A DNA stretch of 64,000 nucleotides from Salvator merianae (taxonomy: Eukaryota > Chordata > Lepidosauria > Squamata > Teiidae): contig QVOM02000112.1 of assembly GCA_003586115.2 (NCBI GenBank), positions 43,835,487-43,899,486 on the forward strand, written 5' to 3'. Below the pieces are notes generated by a model. The model made no database searches, was not told the origin of the DNA, and saw only the letters and a list, made by a program, of their open reading frames with translations. Below, piece by piece: positions 1 through 12,033 of the stretch (positions are counted from its first letter, which is position 1; each line of letters opens with the position of its first letter). Both the position numbers and the translations under genes were made by a program.

Positions 1-1953
1 GCATAAAAACAGTAGCAGAAAGCAGCACAGCTTAGCAGGAGCACAGATGTAGCAAAGTCCAGTAAAGTCCAGTGATACTGGAATCTCACCCAGATGGGCT
101 GCTTCAGGTTGAAGCAGAGACTCGAGGCAGAGTTTGCAGCAGAAGCAGGAAATTCTAAGTGTGATTCTCAGTTCCTCTTCTCCTGGGGATGAGGTGAAGC
201 GAAGAGTAACTGGGCATAGTTTGATGGTATAGATGATGGAGACCATATCATGTGTCCTGAGGTTGGCTATTTTTATTACAGTATTCTATAATGAGGCAGA
301 GACATCAACTCAGGACCCTCCTAGATGGGTAGGAAGGAACATGAGATAGGACAACTATCTGGGGACATAGCTGCAGGAAAAATGTGACATTTGGGGGATG
401 TGCTCATGTGTACTGCTTGTGTGACTTTGTATGGGGCTATGGAAAAATATGCAGATGTGCTCCAACACCTCTGGCAAAGCCTGATTGCTTTAAGATTGCT
501 CTGGTTAGCTGAAAGAAAAGGTGTGGCAAACCAAGACAATAAAGTGGCATTCTAGAATCAACAAGTATGTACATGTACTTCCTTGTAAGCAGAAAAGAGA
601 GGTAAGGGTAAACAGAAAGATTTTTCACTCCATGTGCCTTTTAAAAATGGAGCTTAGGGTTCCCAAATTGTTTCTACAAATCCAATATGGATTCTGTCTT
701 CACTCAAGAATCCCAGACTCCTCTGGTTCATTCTTATGTAAGCAACAGGTTATGCCAATTCAAACTGATAGATATTCAAGCAATAAGCAGCTCCCTGCTT
801 TTGGCAGCAAAACTCTGTATTAAAACTGTCATTTATCACCATCCTTTGTAGTTTTCATTAGGTTTTCCCTGGTCAGCTTGGCTATAAACCCATGGGCATA
901 TGCTCTAAAGCCCACAAGTAATGCCACTATTGTATGTCCACACAATCATGACTAGACTACAGAAATGTATCCACAATAGAAAAGCTTTGTCAATTGTGCT
1001 ACACAAAACATTGAACAGATATTTTATCCTTGATTAATTTTAATGAAAGTGGAGATCATTTGATTTTGATATGCTTTTAAACACTAACTTGTTAAGATTA
1101 AAATCACTTCTAATGATATTTATTCTAACAATAAATATTTATTCTTTAGTTTTGGTCTGTACAGCAACTGCTTTCTTAAAAATAATATATTTTTATTATT
1201 GTGAATTTATATTGTGTTCTTATACCTTCTAATTGTAAATTGCTGTGAAACTTTTGAGAACATATGATAAGTTAATAAATACTGATAAACCTGTAGAATT
1301 GTCTTTTCTCACATGAAACATGAGAATATTTTAATATTAGTAATTATGAAGTGGATGCAGAACATCAGAGGTAAATTGAATGATTAACAGCAATGATAAT
1401 AGACCACCACAACTACTTAGACAAATATTTAAGATGTATTAGCATCATTGTTTGAATATAAGAGGAGTTTTGCTGGATCAGGCCACAGCCTGTCTGGTCA
1501 AGCATCCTGTCTCACACAGTGGCCCACCAACTGCTTATGGGCATTCACAAGCAACAGACAAAGGCAAAGGCTTCATCTGTTCTTAACCTAAATGGCCTTT
1601 AGAGGCATCCTACCAGTCTTTCCAATCTGGAGGCAGTACCTAGGAATCAATTCTAGTAGCCATTGGTACAAATTCCTTGAATTTGTTTTAGCCTTTTTAA
1701 AAGCTATCCAGGCTGATTGTTGTCACTATCTCTTCTGGTAGTAAATTCCACAGACTTCTCCTGCTAAATCTTTATCACCATAGTGGCTGAACTTCCTAAA
1801 GACTGTGTTTGTTACGTTCTTTTCAAAACACTTGATTGTTTTATTTTGGGATATTCTGTTTTAAATTCATGAATTACCTAAAATATTATGCTGAAAGATA
1901 ACAACGGCCTGAAACACATAAATACAGACAAATAAAAACGTAAAAAAACTTAC
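1..1953 (-). other. DMD: DMD intron 15 (partial, 5' part)
   Basis: Intron sequence downstream of exon 15 on the minus strand; it begins with the donor gtaagt at 1953-1948. It is AT-rich. Apart from a CR1 fragment at 1461-1770 I see no gene or recognisable element. Short ORFs at 321-823 show no known domain. Confidence 0.85.
1461..1770 (-). repeat. CR1 LINE 3'-end fragment
   Basis: The plus strand reads like the reverse complement of the common squamate CR1 3' region: a 'gctggatcaggccacag' block, then 'catcctgtctcacacagtgg', 'agccattggtacaaattcc' and 'gtaaattccacagac'. The same blocks occur at 33369-33783 and 58700-58939. The fragment is old and 5'-truncated, with no coding capacity. Family assignment is from memory of the consensus; the exact subfamily is not known. 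Confidence 0.7.
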
Positions 1954-2061
1954 TGCCAACTTCTGTAGATTTTCCAACATTTCATTCTGATCTTTGAAAT
2001 CAGCAGTATGAATTTTGTTCACAGCGTCCTCCTTTTCAGTAAGCCATGCATCAAAAATACC
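1954..2061 (-). CDS. DMD: Dystrophin exon 15
   Basis: 108 bp, 36 codons, phase 0 at both ends, exactly the human exon 15 length. It reads GIFDAWLTEKEDAVNKIHT then ADFKDQNEMLENLQKLA; human has CLFSAWLSEKEDAVNKIHT and GFKDQNEMLSSLQKLA. This is the start of spectrin-like repeat R3 (human residues about 569-604), part of the flexible triple-helical rod. The acceptor is ...catgtttag|GG and the donor GCA|gtaagt, both good. The first residues GIFD differ from human CLFS, while the KEDAVNKIHT and FKDQNEML cores are kept. It is separated from exon 14 by only 84 bp. Utrophin has KVQTSNFKDQKELS here, so dystrophin fits better. Confidence 0.97.
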
Positions 2062-2145
2062 CTAAACATGAGAAGATGGTTTAGAAAGCTCATATACAAA
2101 ACACTGTGATGCAAACAAAAGCTAGGTGCTGTGAATAGTGCTCAC
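2062..2145 (-). other. DMD: DMD intron 14, 84 bp
   Basis: Very short intron between exons 14 and 15, donor gtgagc and acceptor tttag. Intron 14 is also the smallest intron of human DMD (about 0.1 kb, from memory), so its compactness is conserved. It has no room for repeats, and probably approaches the lower limit for efficient splicing. Confidence 0.95.
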
Positions 2146-2247
2146 CTGTTCTTCAGTAAATTGCAGCCATTTTCGAAGAACGTCTTGGAGAAGAAACCAT
2201 CGATCTTCTGTCCATCTGCAAATTGTTGCCCAGCGATCTCCCAAATG
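2146..2247 (-). CDS. DMD: Dystrophin exon 14
   Basis: 102 bp, 34 codons, phase 0-0, equal to human exon 14. It reads HLGDRWATICRWTEDRW then FLLQDVLRKWLQFTEEQ; human has VLGDRWANICRWTEDRW and VLLQDILLKWQRLTEEQ. It codes the end of spectrin repeat R2 and the turn into R3 (human residues about 535-568). The heptad tryptophans of the triple helix (DRW, CRW, DRW, KW) are all present. Acceptor tttttttag|CA, donor CAG|gtgagc, both strong. The first codon is His where human has Val. Confidence 0.97.
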
Positions 2248-5200
2248 CTAAAAAAAATAAAAATAAAATAAAAATCCTTGACATAAGTCTAAAATCTCTT
2301 TATATTTCATTGAATTATGATGATAAAATAAGGCAGAACAACTCTATTAACATTTTAAGGACCAGGATAAAAATGTTTCCCTATTAATCATAGCAATTGT
2401 TATTTTAAAAAACACCCTGCAATTATATAACAATAAAATTATAAAACACAGCAGTTTTAGGATCAGACGTATTTCTAGCAGTCTATAAATCCATGTTATG
2501 GCTCAACACCATAATTTTAAGAACAACAACCCAAAGAGAAAAGTTGCCTCCAGACATCATTTATTTATTCCATGATTTATCTATTTACTGGTAAAAAGCA
2601 CATCTGGAATTATCATACACTAGATCGATACTCCGTGTTTTAGCATTTGCCACAGCAGCAGAGTGACATTACAGCTGCAAGATTTTCTTTCCATGTGACC
2701 TAACCCTCCCATCACACCATGCAGGTGACCAGTAATATCACATGAAGTATTTCCAGATAGTGACAGCTCACACCGAACTGTCACTGTACTTCTTGCACAG
2801 TAATCTGCACAGACCTTCAATTACAGAATAAAAGGATATTGTACTATCATAGTTACTTTTACCAGAATAATGATAATCTGGTAAATTGGGTCTATATTCT
2901 GAGACTGTATTGGGAACACCATGATCCTATCTGGCAAATCAGGTACAAATCAGATCCCATTTGGCAAATCAGGATTTTGACCCTGTCTGGATGCAGCCGT
3001 AGTAGCTAATAACTAGATAGAAAGATAACAATAGCTAATTGATCACATCTGTATGAGGAAGGAAGCTACTTCAAAATGTTGGCAAATTTGAAAATATGAA
3101 TTCCTTGGTATAGTTAGTGTCTGAAGATTCTGAATGACCTATTGAGACACATACTGGATGCTGAACTAAAACCTTCAAAATATATTTCATACTTACAGAG
3201 TAGGCATCCATAATTAATCTATTATGGGAACACTGATAACTTGGAACAAGAAGAGCTCCCTGTGGGCAATTATTTTTTTCTATAATTTGCAATGAACAAC
3301 AGAAAAATTATATTTCAGCTTTTTCATGACTATCAAAATTTGCACTGTTTCGCAAAGCAAGGCAAAACCAGACAAGAACAGTGACATTGCTGTAACATTC
3401 TTGCTAGTCTCTGAAGAGGAACAGATGAGCCTTAGACTTCTAGGGAGTGAACAGGTGTGAGAGCAATGATGTGGAAAAGGGATAGAATGGGACTTTTTAG
3501 CTTGATGTACTTGTAACACACCGTTAGCAGAAGGCTTCTGATCGTGTGGAAGTTTTTAGAAGATTTTCTCTTCCTATAAATTTGTTATGAATAATTGGAT
3601 TACAAGGAGTTGATAGTCTCTAACATTGCTCATCTAAAATTTAATGAAAGAAGAACAAAAAAGGAAAGGAAAGAACAACCCACACATTCTAGCAGACAGG
3701 CAAGCCCAAGAAATAGTATTCCTAATGACAACATGGTGTTTCCTGTGGTCATGGCATTAAAAAAATGGGTTAATGTTGGAGAATGTGACAATTGCTGGAG
3801 CAAATACATAAGATGTTTGCCAGCAGAGTTTTCTCTCACACTTCCTCCTACCCTCAAGCAACTGCTCTGGATTGCTTGAGGGGATTTCTTTACAGAAAGA
3901 GATGGCTGCCACGAGGTGTCTGAACATGTGACATCCATCTAACTTCATCACCTAATTTCCTGTCACTTCAAAGAAAATTTAGCTGTACAGCTTTACACAG
4001 GATACAGAAAATGCCATGATCGGTGAGGGTTGAAACTTGAGACTATATGTAGGTAAAGAATATGCTCTACCATTTGCTATGTATCAATATACACATAAAG
4101 CTACCAGTTTTGAAATACAATTATCAAGAATTAGGGATTTTTTTTCATATTTTAAATGCCTCCTCAATAGGTTTCAGTGGCATGTTGTGCTTCAGGTTTA
4201 CTGCTTTTGTCCTACATCCATTTAGTTTCTTTCACTGTACTCTTTTCTGGAAACAAAATAAAGTTTATTTTTTTTTAGAAAGAAAGAAAAAAACTGAATA
4301 ATTTCTACCTTATAAAGTGATGATTCTTTGTTCTTAGCATTTGCAGGAAAAGCTCTGTGCTTGGAAAGCTTATGATCTATCTTTAGAGCTGTTCCTTCTT
4401 AATCTAGCAGCCAATACCAAGTAAACTGACTCAAGGTCACTCAGATTGCACTTACTTTGATAAAGTATTCCTCAGTTTGCATGCTGGAAGAAGTTTTACA
4501 TCCAACACCAAATCAACAAGATGAAAAAGTCTACTTACAAATTAGCATGACTTCAAACAGAAGCAAGAAATACCCTGCTTGAAGCATGGATATCAACAAT
4601 TTGACAACATGCAAATTTTGAAGCATGTAGGCTAGTTCTCAGATAACTTTAATGACAAAGAATTACAACTGTGAGTAGCAATTGTTAATGACAGATTACG
4701 GAATAATTAAATATTAGTGGAACTGATACAGAAGTTAGGCCAGCACCTCCCCTAGAGTAATATTGTAGTAGAAGTAAATGAAAGCATCTGTCTGTTCTGA
4801 GTGAGGATGATGCTTCCTAATTTGATTTCATTTGCCCTCAATGATACTGTAACACTGCCAAATCTGAGTAACATGATGCATTTTAACTGATCATTGTTTA
4901 TACCAGAGATTAATTAATATCATTTATACAACTAATACAGAAAACATTGTTCTTTCTTGGTTTCACTGGTCATCAAGGGTATTGTGAGGTTGTTAAGCCT
5001 GACAGAATACAGAATAACATGATGTTATTTTATTCAGTACATGATTTATTGTTAGCTGATAATTATCCATGTGATTACTAAACGAAGAACATTAACCAGT
5101 AAGTATGAGAAGAGAAAAATGCTATAAAAGATGCAGCAAGTAGGGAAAACGGTGGTGAGTTTGGACAAAGAAAAGTGAACTTTTGTACAAGTGCAAAGGA

Positions 5201-6215
5201 AAATCAAGCACTGTATTGGGTACAAATCACAAAACTAATCTTAAAAGCAAGAAAACCAGCATAGAAACTATGCATATTATTTCAAGTCATACCAGGTCTC
5301 AATAAACTATTAGACTTGACTGAGCAGAGCAAAATTACCAGAAAGGTAAGTCTCTGAGAACAAAGAACAGCAAAGTACTTGCATTCCCAAGCTTACACAT
5401 TTAATAGATCATGAAAATGAAATTCTTAAGGTGATATCAGTGCATAGGCAACTCTCCAAGTATTCTGGTATAAATAATCTAGGTCTTTGAAAGAATCAGA
5501 TTCTACTTGATATCACATACAGGCATTGACCAAAATATACTTGGTGTCGAAATAGAATGATATATTACCTACATCGCATCTAAATACAAATAATGACAAC
5601 AGTTACTAGAAGGCTTTCATTGTGGTATTCTGGATATATCTTTGAGAGATCTATGTTGCTAAAATTAAGGTTTGGAAAAGGCACAATGGTTGGTGACTTT
5701 GTCTATTCAGGTGACTGATGTTCATCCATTCCTCAGTGAAGCTGCATTCCCTTTGAAGGATCGCGTTTGAACTCTGATGATACTAATTGATCCAGTTTTG
5801 TAACTGGAGGTTCAAGTAGTTTATGTTGTTCAAAATACCTTCTGCAAGTTTCAGTTGATATGTCAGCTTCATCCCTAGCTGGGTAGGAATTCCTTGGCTT
5901 CATTATTCACATTTGATTTTTTTAAAAAAACTTAGATAAATGTAATACACAGTATATGGGGTGCCTCTGAAAATGCTCTGGAAATCATAGCAGGCAAAAA
6001 GTGGACCACAAATTTAATAACAGGGAATGGCCATTTGAGACACTTTCTCAACTGCACATTTCAAGGCCACATTTAAAGTACTATTTTTGATATTTAAAGC
6101 ACAAAATTCCCATCAAGTAAAAAGGCAGCTTTGAGCAAAAAGGGAGCTCTGTCAGTGGTGGCACCCAGGTTCTGTAGCAGCATCCCCGGAGGGTTCTGTC
6201 ATTACACTGTTACAA

Positions 6216-6616
6216 GGGTCATTTCTGCACTTTACTTACTGGCAGGATCCAGCAATATTGGGCCAGGCTGGAGCCATGCTAGGAATGGCTCCAAAGTTTT
6301 GTGGTGTAATTTGGTACTCTACCAAAATGTGTTTCCCTGTTAGACCAGAACAGGGAGGCGTGTACCCTTATACACATCACCATGGGCAAATCTAGCCACC
6401 AGAACACTGGTAACCATGAAAAAACAGGTCTCCTGGTGTCCAGTACAGGTGGCCATTTTAGGCACTTAGATTAGGACATACTGCATCCTGGTACAGATGG
6501 AGTAGCCCAGGGCAGGTGAGGGGCCTCTCTCTTTCATGCTAGTGTGTGGAAGAGAGGATCCTGAAGAGGACCAGATGCCATGCTGGATCAGTTCACAGAT
6601 AAGTATGAAAAGGCTA
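6216..6616. mobile_element. Harbinger-like MITE, family F
   Basis: Left end 'gggtcatttctgcacttta' and right end 'aagtatgaaaaggct' form imperfect terminal inverted repeats of the type seen in the copies at 19868, 39397 and 44833. Internal blocks shared with these copies include 'ccctgttagaccagaacaggga' -like and 'catgctagtgtgtggaagag' -like sequence. Non-coding. Flanks are CAA/AAA, so the 3-bp target duplication is only two-thirds preserved. Confidence 0.55.
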
Positions 6617-8093
6617 AAAAACTCATCAAAGAAAGTTACATGCATGAGCGTTTCCATGTTCAACATGAATCTTGAACCTAGGCTTTGGTTTTACAAGTAC
6701 ATAACTGCAGAGCTGCACTAGAGGGGAAGGTGAGGGGAAACTCAAATGCTTAAAAAAGAAATAACTTTATTAAAGAAACATTATATCAATTTCAAAATAT
6801 CTATGATGGGGTGAATCTATGAAAGGTGAATACTCTACCTACAATAGATTTTAAAAAAACCCTACAGAATGCAAAATTTATCTAGTTGGCAGAAGGTATC
6901 TAACTTACACTGTCTCAGAGATTCATTCGAGGTCCCTTTGAGAGGAAAAGTCAATTCTAGCTTGAGGAAAAATGTATATCAAGTCAGAAATGGAGCTTAT
7001 TGTACAAGTGTGCTAAAGGAAAGAGTTGGACTTAACTTGGAACTTTTCCCCACTAACAACAAGGTGGTGGTGGCACAGTTGGAAAAGCATCACCACTAAG
7101 TTTTAATCATTTTCCTTTCCCAACTCCTCCCAATGGCAGTTACCTGGTCAAGAGCTCCCTCACTTCCTGACCTTCGACCAGAATTATCAGCTTGAGCAAG
7201 GTGGAAATGAACTAGACACAGCTGAAGCTGCCGCTGCCCTTTTTTTAACCTCACTCAAAACTTTCATGTTGCTGCATGCTAATAGCTAAAAAGTGGTTTG
7301 GAAAAGGGTTCCATTTTTATATCTGTTGAGAAAAGTGGGAGCTGTTTAATTAGATATTCTAAGGGTTAAACAATCTGTCTGAGGTGTCAGGACTCTTTGG
7401 ATCTAACTCAGAAAACCTGTAGCTCAAGGGTAAAGTTAATGCACAATTTCAATGGGTTTTCCCAGCTGAGTAATTCAAAAGGGCTTCTCAGAGTTTCGCC
7501 TGCTGCTTGATCTCTCAGAGAAAAAGGATAAAAGCTGAATCACTCCCTAAACTCCTTACTAAGGATGCAATCAGACAGGGCTTTAAAAAATTGTTTTTTT
7601 AAGAATAAGTGTCCTACTCCCAGACATACAAAATAATGCCTTCCAAATAGCTCTCCCAAATATATGGCTCAAACTTACCTTACATGGCAGCCTATCTTCA
7701 CATCCATGTCAGGCAACCTAACCTGAATACAAAAGTGCTACCTGCTGATTGGCTTCTGGATGGGAAATTCAAGCTCTTTGCTTATGCAGTGTCCTGCCTA
7801 GCCCAGCTTACTGTTTTGAGATGACCTCAGAGTTATGATTTGCCATTTGAGACAAAGGTGTAGACATTCAGATGCTTCAGGACATGGTAAGGCAATTTTA
7901 GGTATTTTATGTCTCTCCTCTGACTTGGTCCTGTAAGCCTGGGCTACCTGTCCACCATTTGAGTTTAACACATGACTGGCCCTAGAAGTTCCTTCACTCT
8001 TGCAAAGAAGGTCATAATTTGTTCACTCAGACTCTTAGGTAGGATTTGGGTATGTCCAGTGAACTTGCTACTTGAGACATTTAGGGCCTGTTC

Positions 8094-8470
8094 ACACTTA
8101 GCAAATATAACGTTCCAGGTCACTCACTGGAATGGAGCATTTGCACTTGCAAACAACCCCAGCTGACTTGAAACCTACTGAAGCCCACCTGATGCTCACC
8201 TGAAGCTGATTAATGCTGATCAAGAAAATTGTAGTCTGGAAGCTGACTTATGTGATCAGGTGCAGATCAGGAAAGGTGCTTTCACACCACTTCTTGGTGT
8301 GGAATGGCAGCAGGATGGGGACTGTGTGGCTGCACAGGCGCTATAAGTCAGTTTGGATCTAGGTTCAGACTTTGGGGTCCAGAGCCTGGCAACTGTTTCA
8401 GACTCAAGTCCAGACCCAGCTCCTCTAGATCCGGAACCACCTACCTAACTAGTGCATTCCCATTCACACT
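8094..8470. mobile_element. Harbinger-like MITE, family C (5' part, interrupted)
   Basis: Begins gggcctgttcacacttag, preceded by TTA. The body matches the full-length copies at 26502-27012 and 50472-50989 in order ('cctgatgctcacctgaagc', 'gtgatcaggtgcagatca', 'aactagtgcattcccattc'). At 8471 it stops where a family A element starts, and its right third is missing. So the family A element or a later event removed it. Confidence 0.7.
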
Positions 8471-8577
8471 GGCCCTTTCTGCACTGGGCCTTATTGCAGA
8501 TTATATCTCGGAATAGGGACCTGCCATGAACATGCTGGTGCAGATTAGGGCAGGGGCCACCCAGGGTCTGAGATATA
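8471..8577. mobile_element. Palindromic MITE, family A (left half)
   Basis: Starts ggccctttctgcactgggcc and continues with 'ttattgcagattatatctcgg' -like sequence, matching the left half of the 180-bp copies at 13280, 24575, 27321 and 45516. It lacks the right half; a different MITE begins at 8578. It sits inside family C, so it inserted after that copy. Confidence 0.65.
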
Positions 8578-8714
8578 TGGTCTGTTTGGACTTGCTACTG
8601 GCAAGCATCAAGGATACTTGCTAGACAAGTGCATTCATACAGGCAGACGTCCGTAATGACTGGCAGTGGATCTCATCCGCTGCCGATCGTTACTACTGCC
8701 GGACAAGTAAAAAG
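8578..8714. mobile_element. Family D MITE, left-end fragment
   Basis: About 137 bp that duplicates the first part of the element at 8715: both have 'gcaagcatcaaggat' followed by a 'cttgctagacaagtgcattc' block and then 'catccgctgccgatcgttact'. The first terminus is degenerate (tggtctgtttggactt). The two left ends lie head to tail. Confidence 0.6.
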
Positions 8715-9365
8715 GGGCCTGTTCGCACTTGTAACTAGCAAGCATCAAGGATGCTTGCTAGACAAGTGCATTCGCACGACAGGATGGCCGTAACGAACCG
8801 GCAGCGGACTTCATCCGCTGCCGATCGTTACTAGCACCCAGACAAGAAAAAAGGTATCTGAATCATCACCTGAAGCTCAAAGTGAGCTTCGGGTGAGGAT
8901 TCGTTCGCACTTACCTCTTTGTCCACGGCAGCGGCCATCTTCTGGGCGGTCAGCCCGCCCATCATGCATGCGTGATCATGTGATCACGCAATGCATGATG
9001 GGCAACGGGGCCTACCCCTTCGCGTGGGCCCGAATGGGCCCGTACGAGGCCCCAGTCGAGCCCACGCCGCCGCGATCGGGCCAGGGATGCTGGACGAGAC
9101 CGCGCTGCACCCCATCTGGCGTTTCCGTGCCCGATTGTGGGCGCGAACGGCAGTCGCCGCAGCAGTGGCCTACAAAGCATCAGGCCACTGCCATGGTGAC
9201 CAGGAGTCCCGCGCGGAGCTGCTGCAGTCGCCATGACAGCGGCCGGCAAGCATCAGGGATGGATAATGGTGTTCGCACTGGCGAGCGCCATTATCCAGCT
9301 TTGGGTCTGTTTTCAGGCCCCATGGTGCAGACGCCCATTCTAGCGTGGAAAGTGCAAACAGGCCC
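8715..9365. mobile_element. GC-rich Harbinger-like MITE, family D (full)
   Basis: 651 bp with termini gggcctgttcgcactt and aagtgcaaacaggccc, flanked on both sides by AAG (8712-8714 and 9366-9368). The interior is very rich in GC and CpG, with many CG-containing hexamers. It carries a hairpin at about 8861-8901 built on 'cacctgaagctc/gagcttcgggtg'. The open frame at 8893-9387 (164 codons, plus strand) comes from the GC-rich composition, has no recognisable domain, and runs out of the element, so I do not call it a gene. Confidence 0.65.
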
Positions 9366-9409
9366 AAGGTGCAGACACCCATTCTAGCGTGGAAAGTGCA
9401 AACAGGCCC
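9366..9409 (+). repeat. 44-bp tandem copy of the family D right end
   Basis: The block ending ...agcgtggaaagtgcaaacaggccc, including the adjoining AAG, is present twice in tandem (about 9324-9367 and 9368-9411) with one difference (acg/aca). This duplicates a transposon terminus together with its target-site copy. Confidence 0.85.
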
Positions 9410-9730
9410 AAGGTGTCCAAATCCTCATCTGAAGCTCAAAGTGAGCTTCAGGTGAGGATTTGTTCGCACCTACCTTCTTGTCCATAGTGGCGGCCATCTT
9501 GTGGGCGATCAGCCCACCCATCACGCATGCGTGATCCTGTGATCACGCAATGTGTGGTGGGCAATGGGGCTTACATCTTTGCGCGGGCCCCAGTCATGCC
9601 CATGCCGCCACAATCGGGCCTGGGACGCTGGATGGGGCTGTACTGCACCCCGTCCGGCGTTTCGGTGCCCGATCGTGGGTGCAAAAGGCAGTCGCCGCGG
9701 CATCGGCCTAAAAAGTGTCAGGCTCTTAAT
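9410..9730. mobile_element. Second, truncated family D copy
   Basis: Starts abruptly at a point equivalent to about 8851 of the full element and repeats about 320 bp of it in direct orientation. It shares the hairpin 'ctgaagctcaaagtgagcttc', the 'gcggccatctt' block, 'cacgcatgcgtgatc' and a 'gtttcggtgcccgatcgtggg' -like block. It has diverged from the first copy mainly by CG to TG/CA changes. It ends near 'gcctaaaaagtgtcaggctc'. Confidence 0.7.
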
Positions 9731-11155
9731 ATCTCGCATTCACCTTCAGATTCCAACAAGGGACTACCATTTAGATTGCCAACCTGGACATGGAGTTGGG
9801 TTTCAAGTCTCACTCAGAGTCCAGGTTCTTTGCTGTTTCTTGGTGTCTGATGGACAATGGAGCTGAATATGAAGGAGTAAGGTGATAGTAGTGATTTCAG
9901 GAAAAAAAAAATCAACCTGACCTGGGCAATACCCTGCACATTTCTATATTTTGTACCAATCAGTGGCATCTGTGGTGGATGCTGGTAAAATGCATATCTT
10001 AGTTCAGGTGTTTGTCAGGAAATCAGGGCAAACGAGTTGAAAGCCATTCCAAAGCTTAATTATCAAAAGAAGCAATCCTACTTCATTAACTACACATTAG
10101 TGTGTACAAAAACAGAGGAGGAAAAATAAAAATAAATGAAAAATAGCCAGTCTTTTTTTCTTATCTGTGACCATCTCCATGCTTCTGTCGAATAGTCAGA
10201 TCTTTGCTCCAATTCTTCTAGCAATCAGTTCTGCTGCTCTACCCATCCATCCATCTCTCAGACATGTGCTTAGCAGAGTAGGAGTTTCAAAAAGAAATGT
10301 AGCATATAAGGTGGAGCTCTTGCTGCATCATACTTCTAGATGGCAGTATGATGACCTTTTTATTTGCTCAGGCATTTTAAGAAAACATGGTCTAATTGTA
10401 GATTTCTAGTCTTTTTTAAACGTTATTGTTTCTAATCTTACTGTTATTGTTCAGTCCATCCTATATTAACTAACTTATTCTATCATCTTTAAGCTGCACT
10501 AGTTATTCATCAGATTTAGAATTAATTAATATACTGTATTGAAAACAAAATGACACAGCCCAACTTGTACTTTGTTCTGCAGCCATGGGGCATGTAGGAG
10601 AAGACTGAATGGGAAAGGTCTCTGTAAAATATTTTTATAGAGTAATTGGGATCTCTGCCCAGAAAATCTTCATTTAAGAGCAATCAGTTCTATGTGTCCT
10701 TCTCTTAGTACTTTATTAACGAAGAAATGTTTTCAGTATGCTCAAATCATAGAAAATAGAGACATGGGATGAAGTAAAGGTAAAGACATAGAATTATGAA
10801 AGCATGAAATCATAGAAGCATAGAATCAAGTTGATCTCAAATCCTACAGGCTACACAGATGCAACAACACAGTTTCCTTGGCCACAATATAAAAGTACCT
10901 CGTCACTACCTTCTTCTGGAGAAATGCCAAGGATTAACCCTGGGACCTTATGTAGGCAAAAATAATTTGTGAAATTTATGACATGGAGTTTATATGAAGA
11001 AAAAAACGGTGACAAATTATTATCCACATGATAAAAATATTTAAAAGAAAGGATTTCCATCTAGTCCTAAAATTAGGATGTATTTATTAGAACTCTTACA
11101 TGTGGAACATGCCTTTTTTTTTTTTTGGTCACAGATACAACACTAAAACAATTAC

Positions 11156-11275
11156 CTGAAGTTGTTGTTCTAATGCAGCTGTAGCTTTTTCCCCACTGGC
11201 TTCATCTACTACAACAACCATGTGAGTGAGAGAATTAACCTTGACTTGTTCCTGTTCTAAGTCCTCCTGAAGTGC
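11156..11275 (-). CDS. DMD: Dystrophin exon 13
   Basis: 120 bp, 40 codons, phase 0-0, equal to human exon 13. It reads [19 protein letters not shown] then [21 protein letters not shown] in two blocks; human has [19 protein letters not shown] and VVVVDESSGDHATAALEEQLK. It is the central helices of spectrin-like repeat R2 (human residues about 495-534), within the first actin-binding part of the rod. The nearly unbroken [12 protein letters not shown] core is shared with utrophin, so identity rests on neighbouring exons. Acceptor gtatgacag|GC follows a CT-rich tract; donor CAG|gtaatt is weaker at +5. Confidence 0.97.
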
Positions 11276-12033
11276 CTGTCATACAAAAGAGAAAAGAAAA
11301 GAAAAACTGTATAAACATCACTTACATATTCAGCACAAAGCTTGTTGCCTTGCCCCCAACCCCCAGAAAACCTTTATTGTTTTTATTTTTTTAAAAAAAC
11401 AGGGAAGACAGAAACATGTATCTTTTAATGAATACCCAGCTCAACAAAATCACACCCACATTAGTGTGAGTAAAAATTATGCAATTTGTGGAAGATGGAA
11501 TCGGTGTATATATCTCATTTATTTTTAATCCCTACACTCTATGGGTTTGATTTCTTCAAGGATTTTTCCATTTTCCCCAACAGGTTGCAATGTAGTTCTC
11601 AGCTTGATACATTCTTTTTAAAAAGGGGGAAAAAATAAAGTGAAAATGAACACACCCTTTCTACTTTGTCAGTAAAATATATACTTGGAAGGCTGAATCA
11701 GAATGTGACTAAAATCAAAGAAACCTAGCTCAGAAATAATAAATGAATGCATAATCAAATAATAAATTCTACCAGGAACAGGAGAAAAAAGTCACTTTCC
11801 TACAGGTACTCCTCACAAGCAACAGACAATATAATCCTGTGGTTCACATGACAGATCAAAATTGTATAATCCACAGAAGAAAAATTAGATGTCTCTAAGA
11901 AAAATATCTATATTTTATTTTTAATGAAACAGTACATCAAGTCATGTATAAAACATTTCCACTGTGAAAGAAGAGTAAATGGAGAGTGAAGATGGAACAG
12001 AAACTGAGATGCTGATTAGAATGCAAGATTTTA

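Larger units (their letters stand above)
2248..11155 (-). other. DMD: DMD intron 13 (8.9 kb)
   Basis: Intron between exons 13 and 14. From 2248 to about 6215 it is AT-rich with nothing I can classify. One MITE lies at 6216-6616, and 6617-8093 looks unique. A nested MITE cluster fills 8094-9730 and is far richer in GC and CpG than its surroundings. From 9731 to 11155 I see nothing but AT-rich DNA and a poly-T run near 11113-11126, which on the minus strand is a poly-A run shortly after the exon 13 donor. Confidence 0.9.

Noticed and set aside
8893..9387. 164-codon plus-strand ORF
   Set aside because: Lies in the GC-rich MITE and extends past its end. Other frames are also open there, and no domain is seen.
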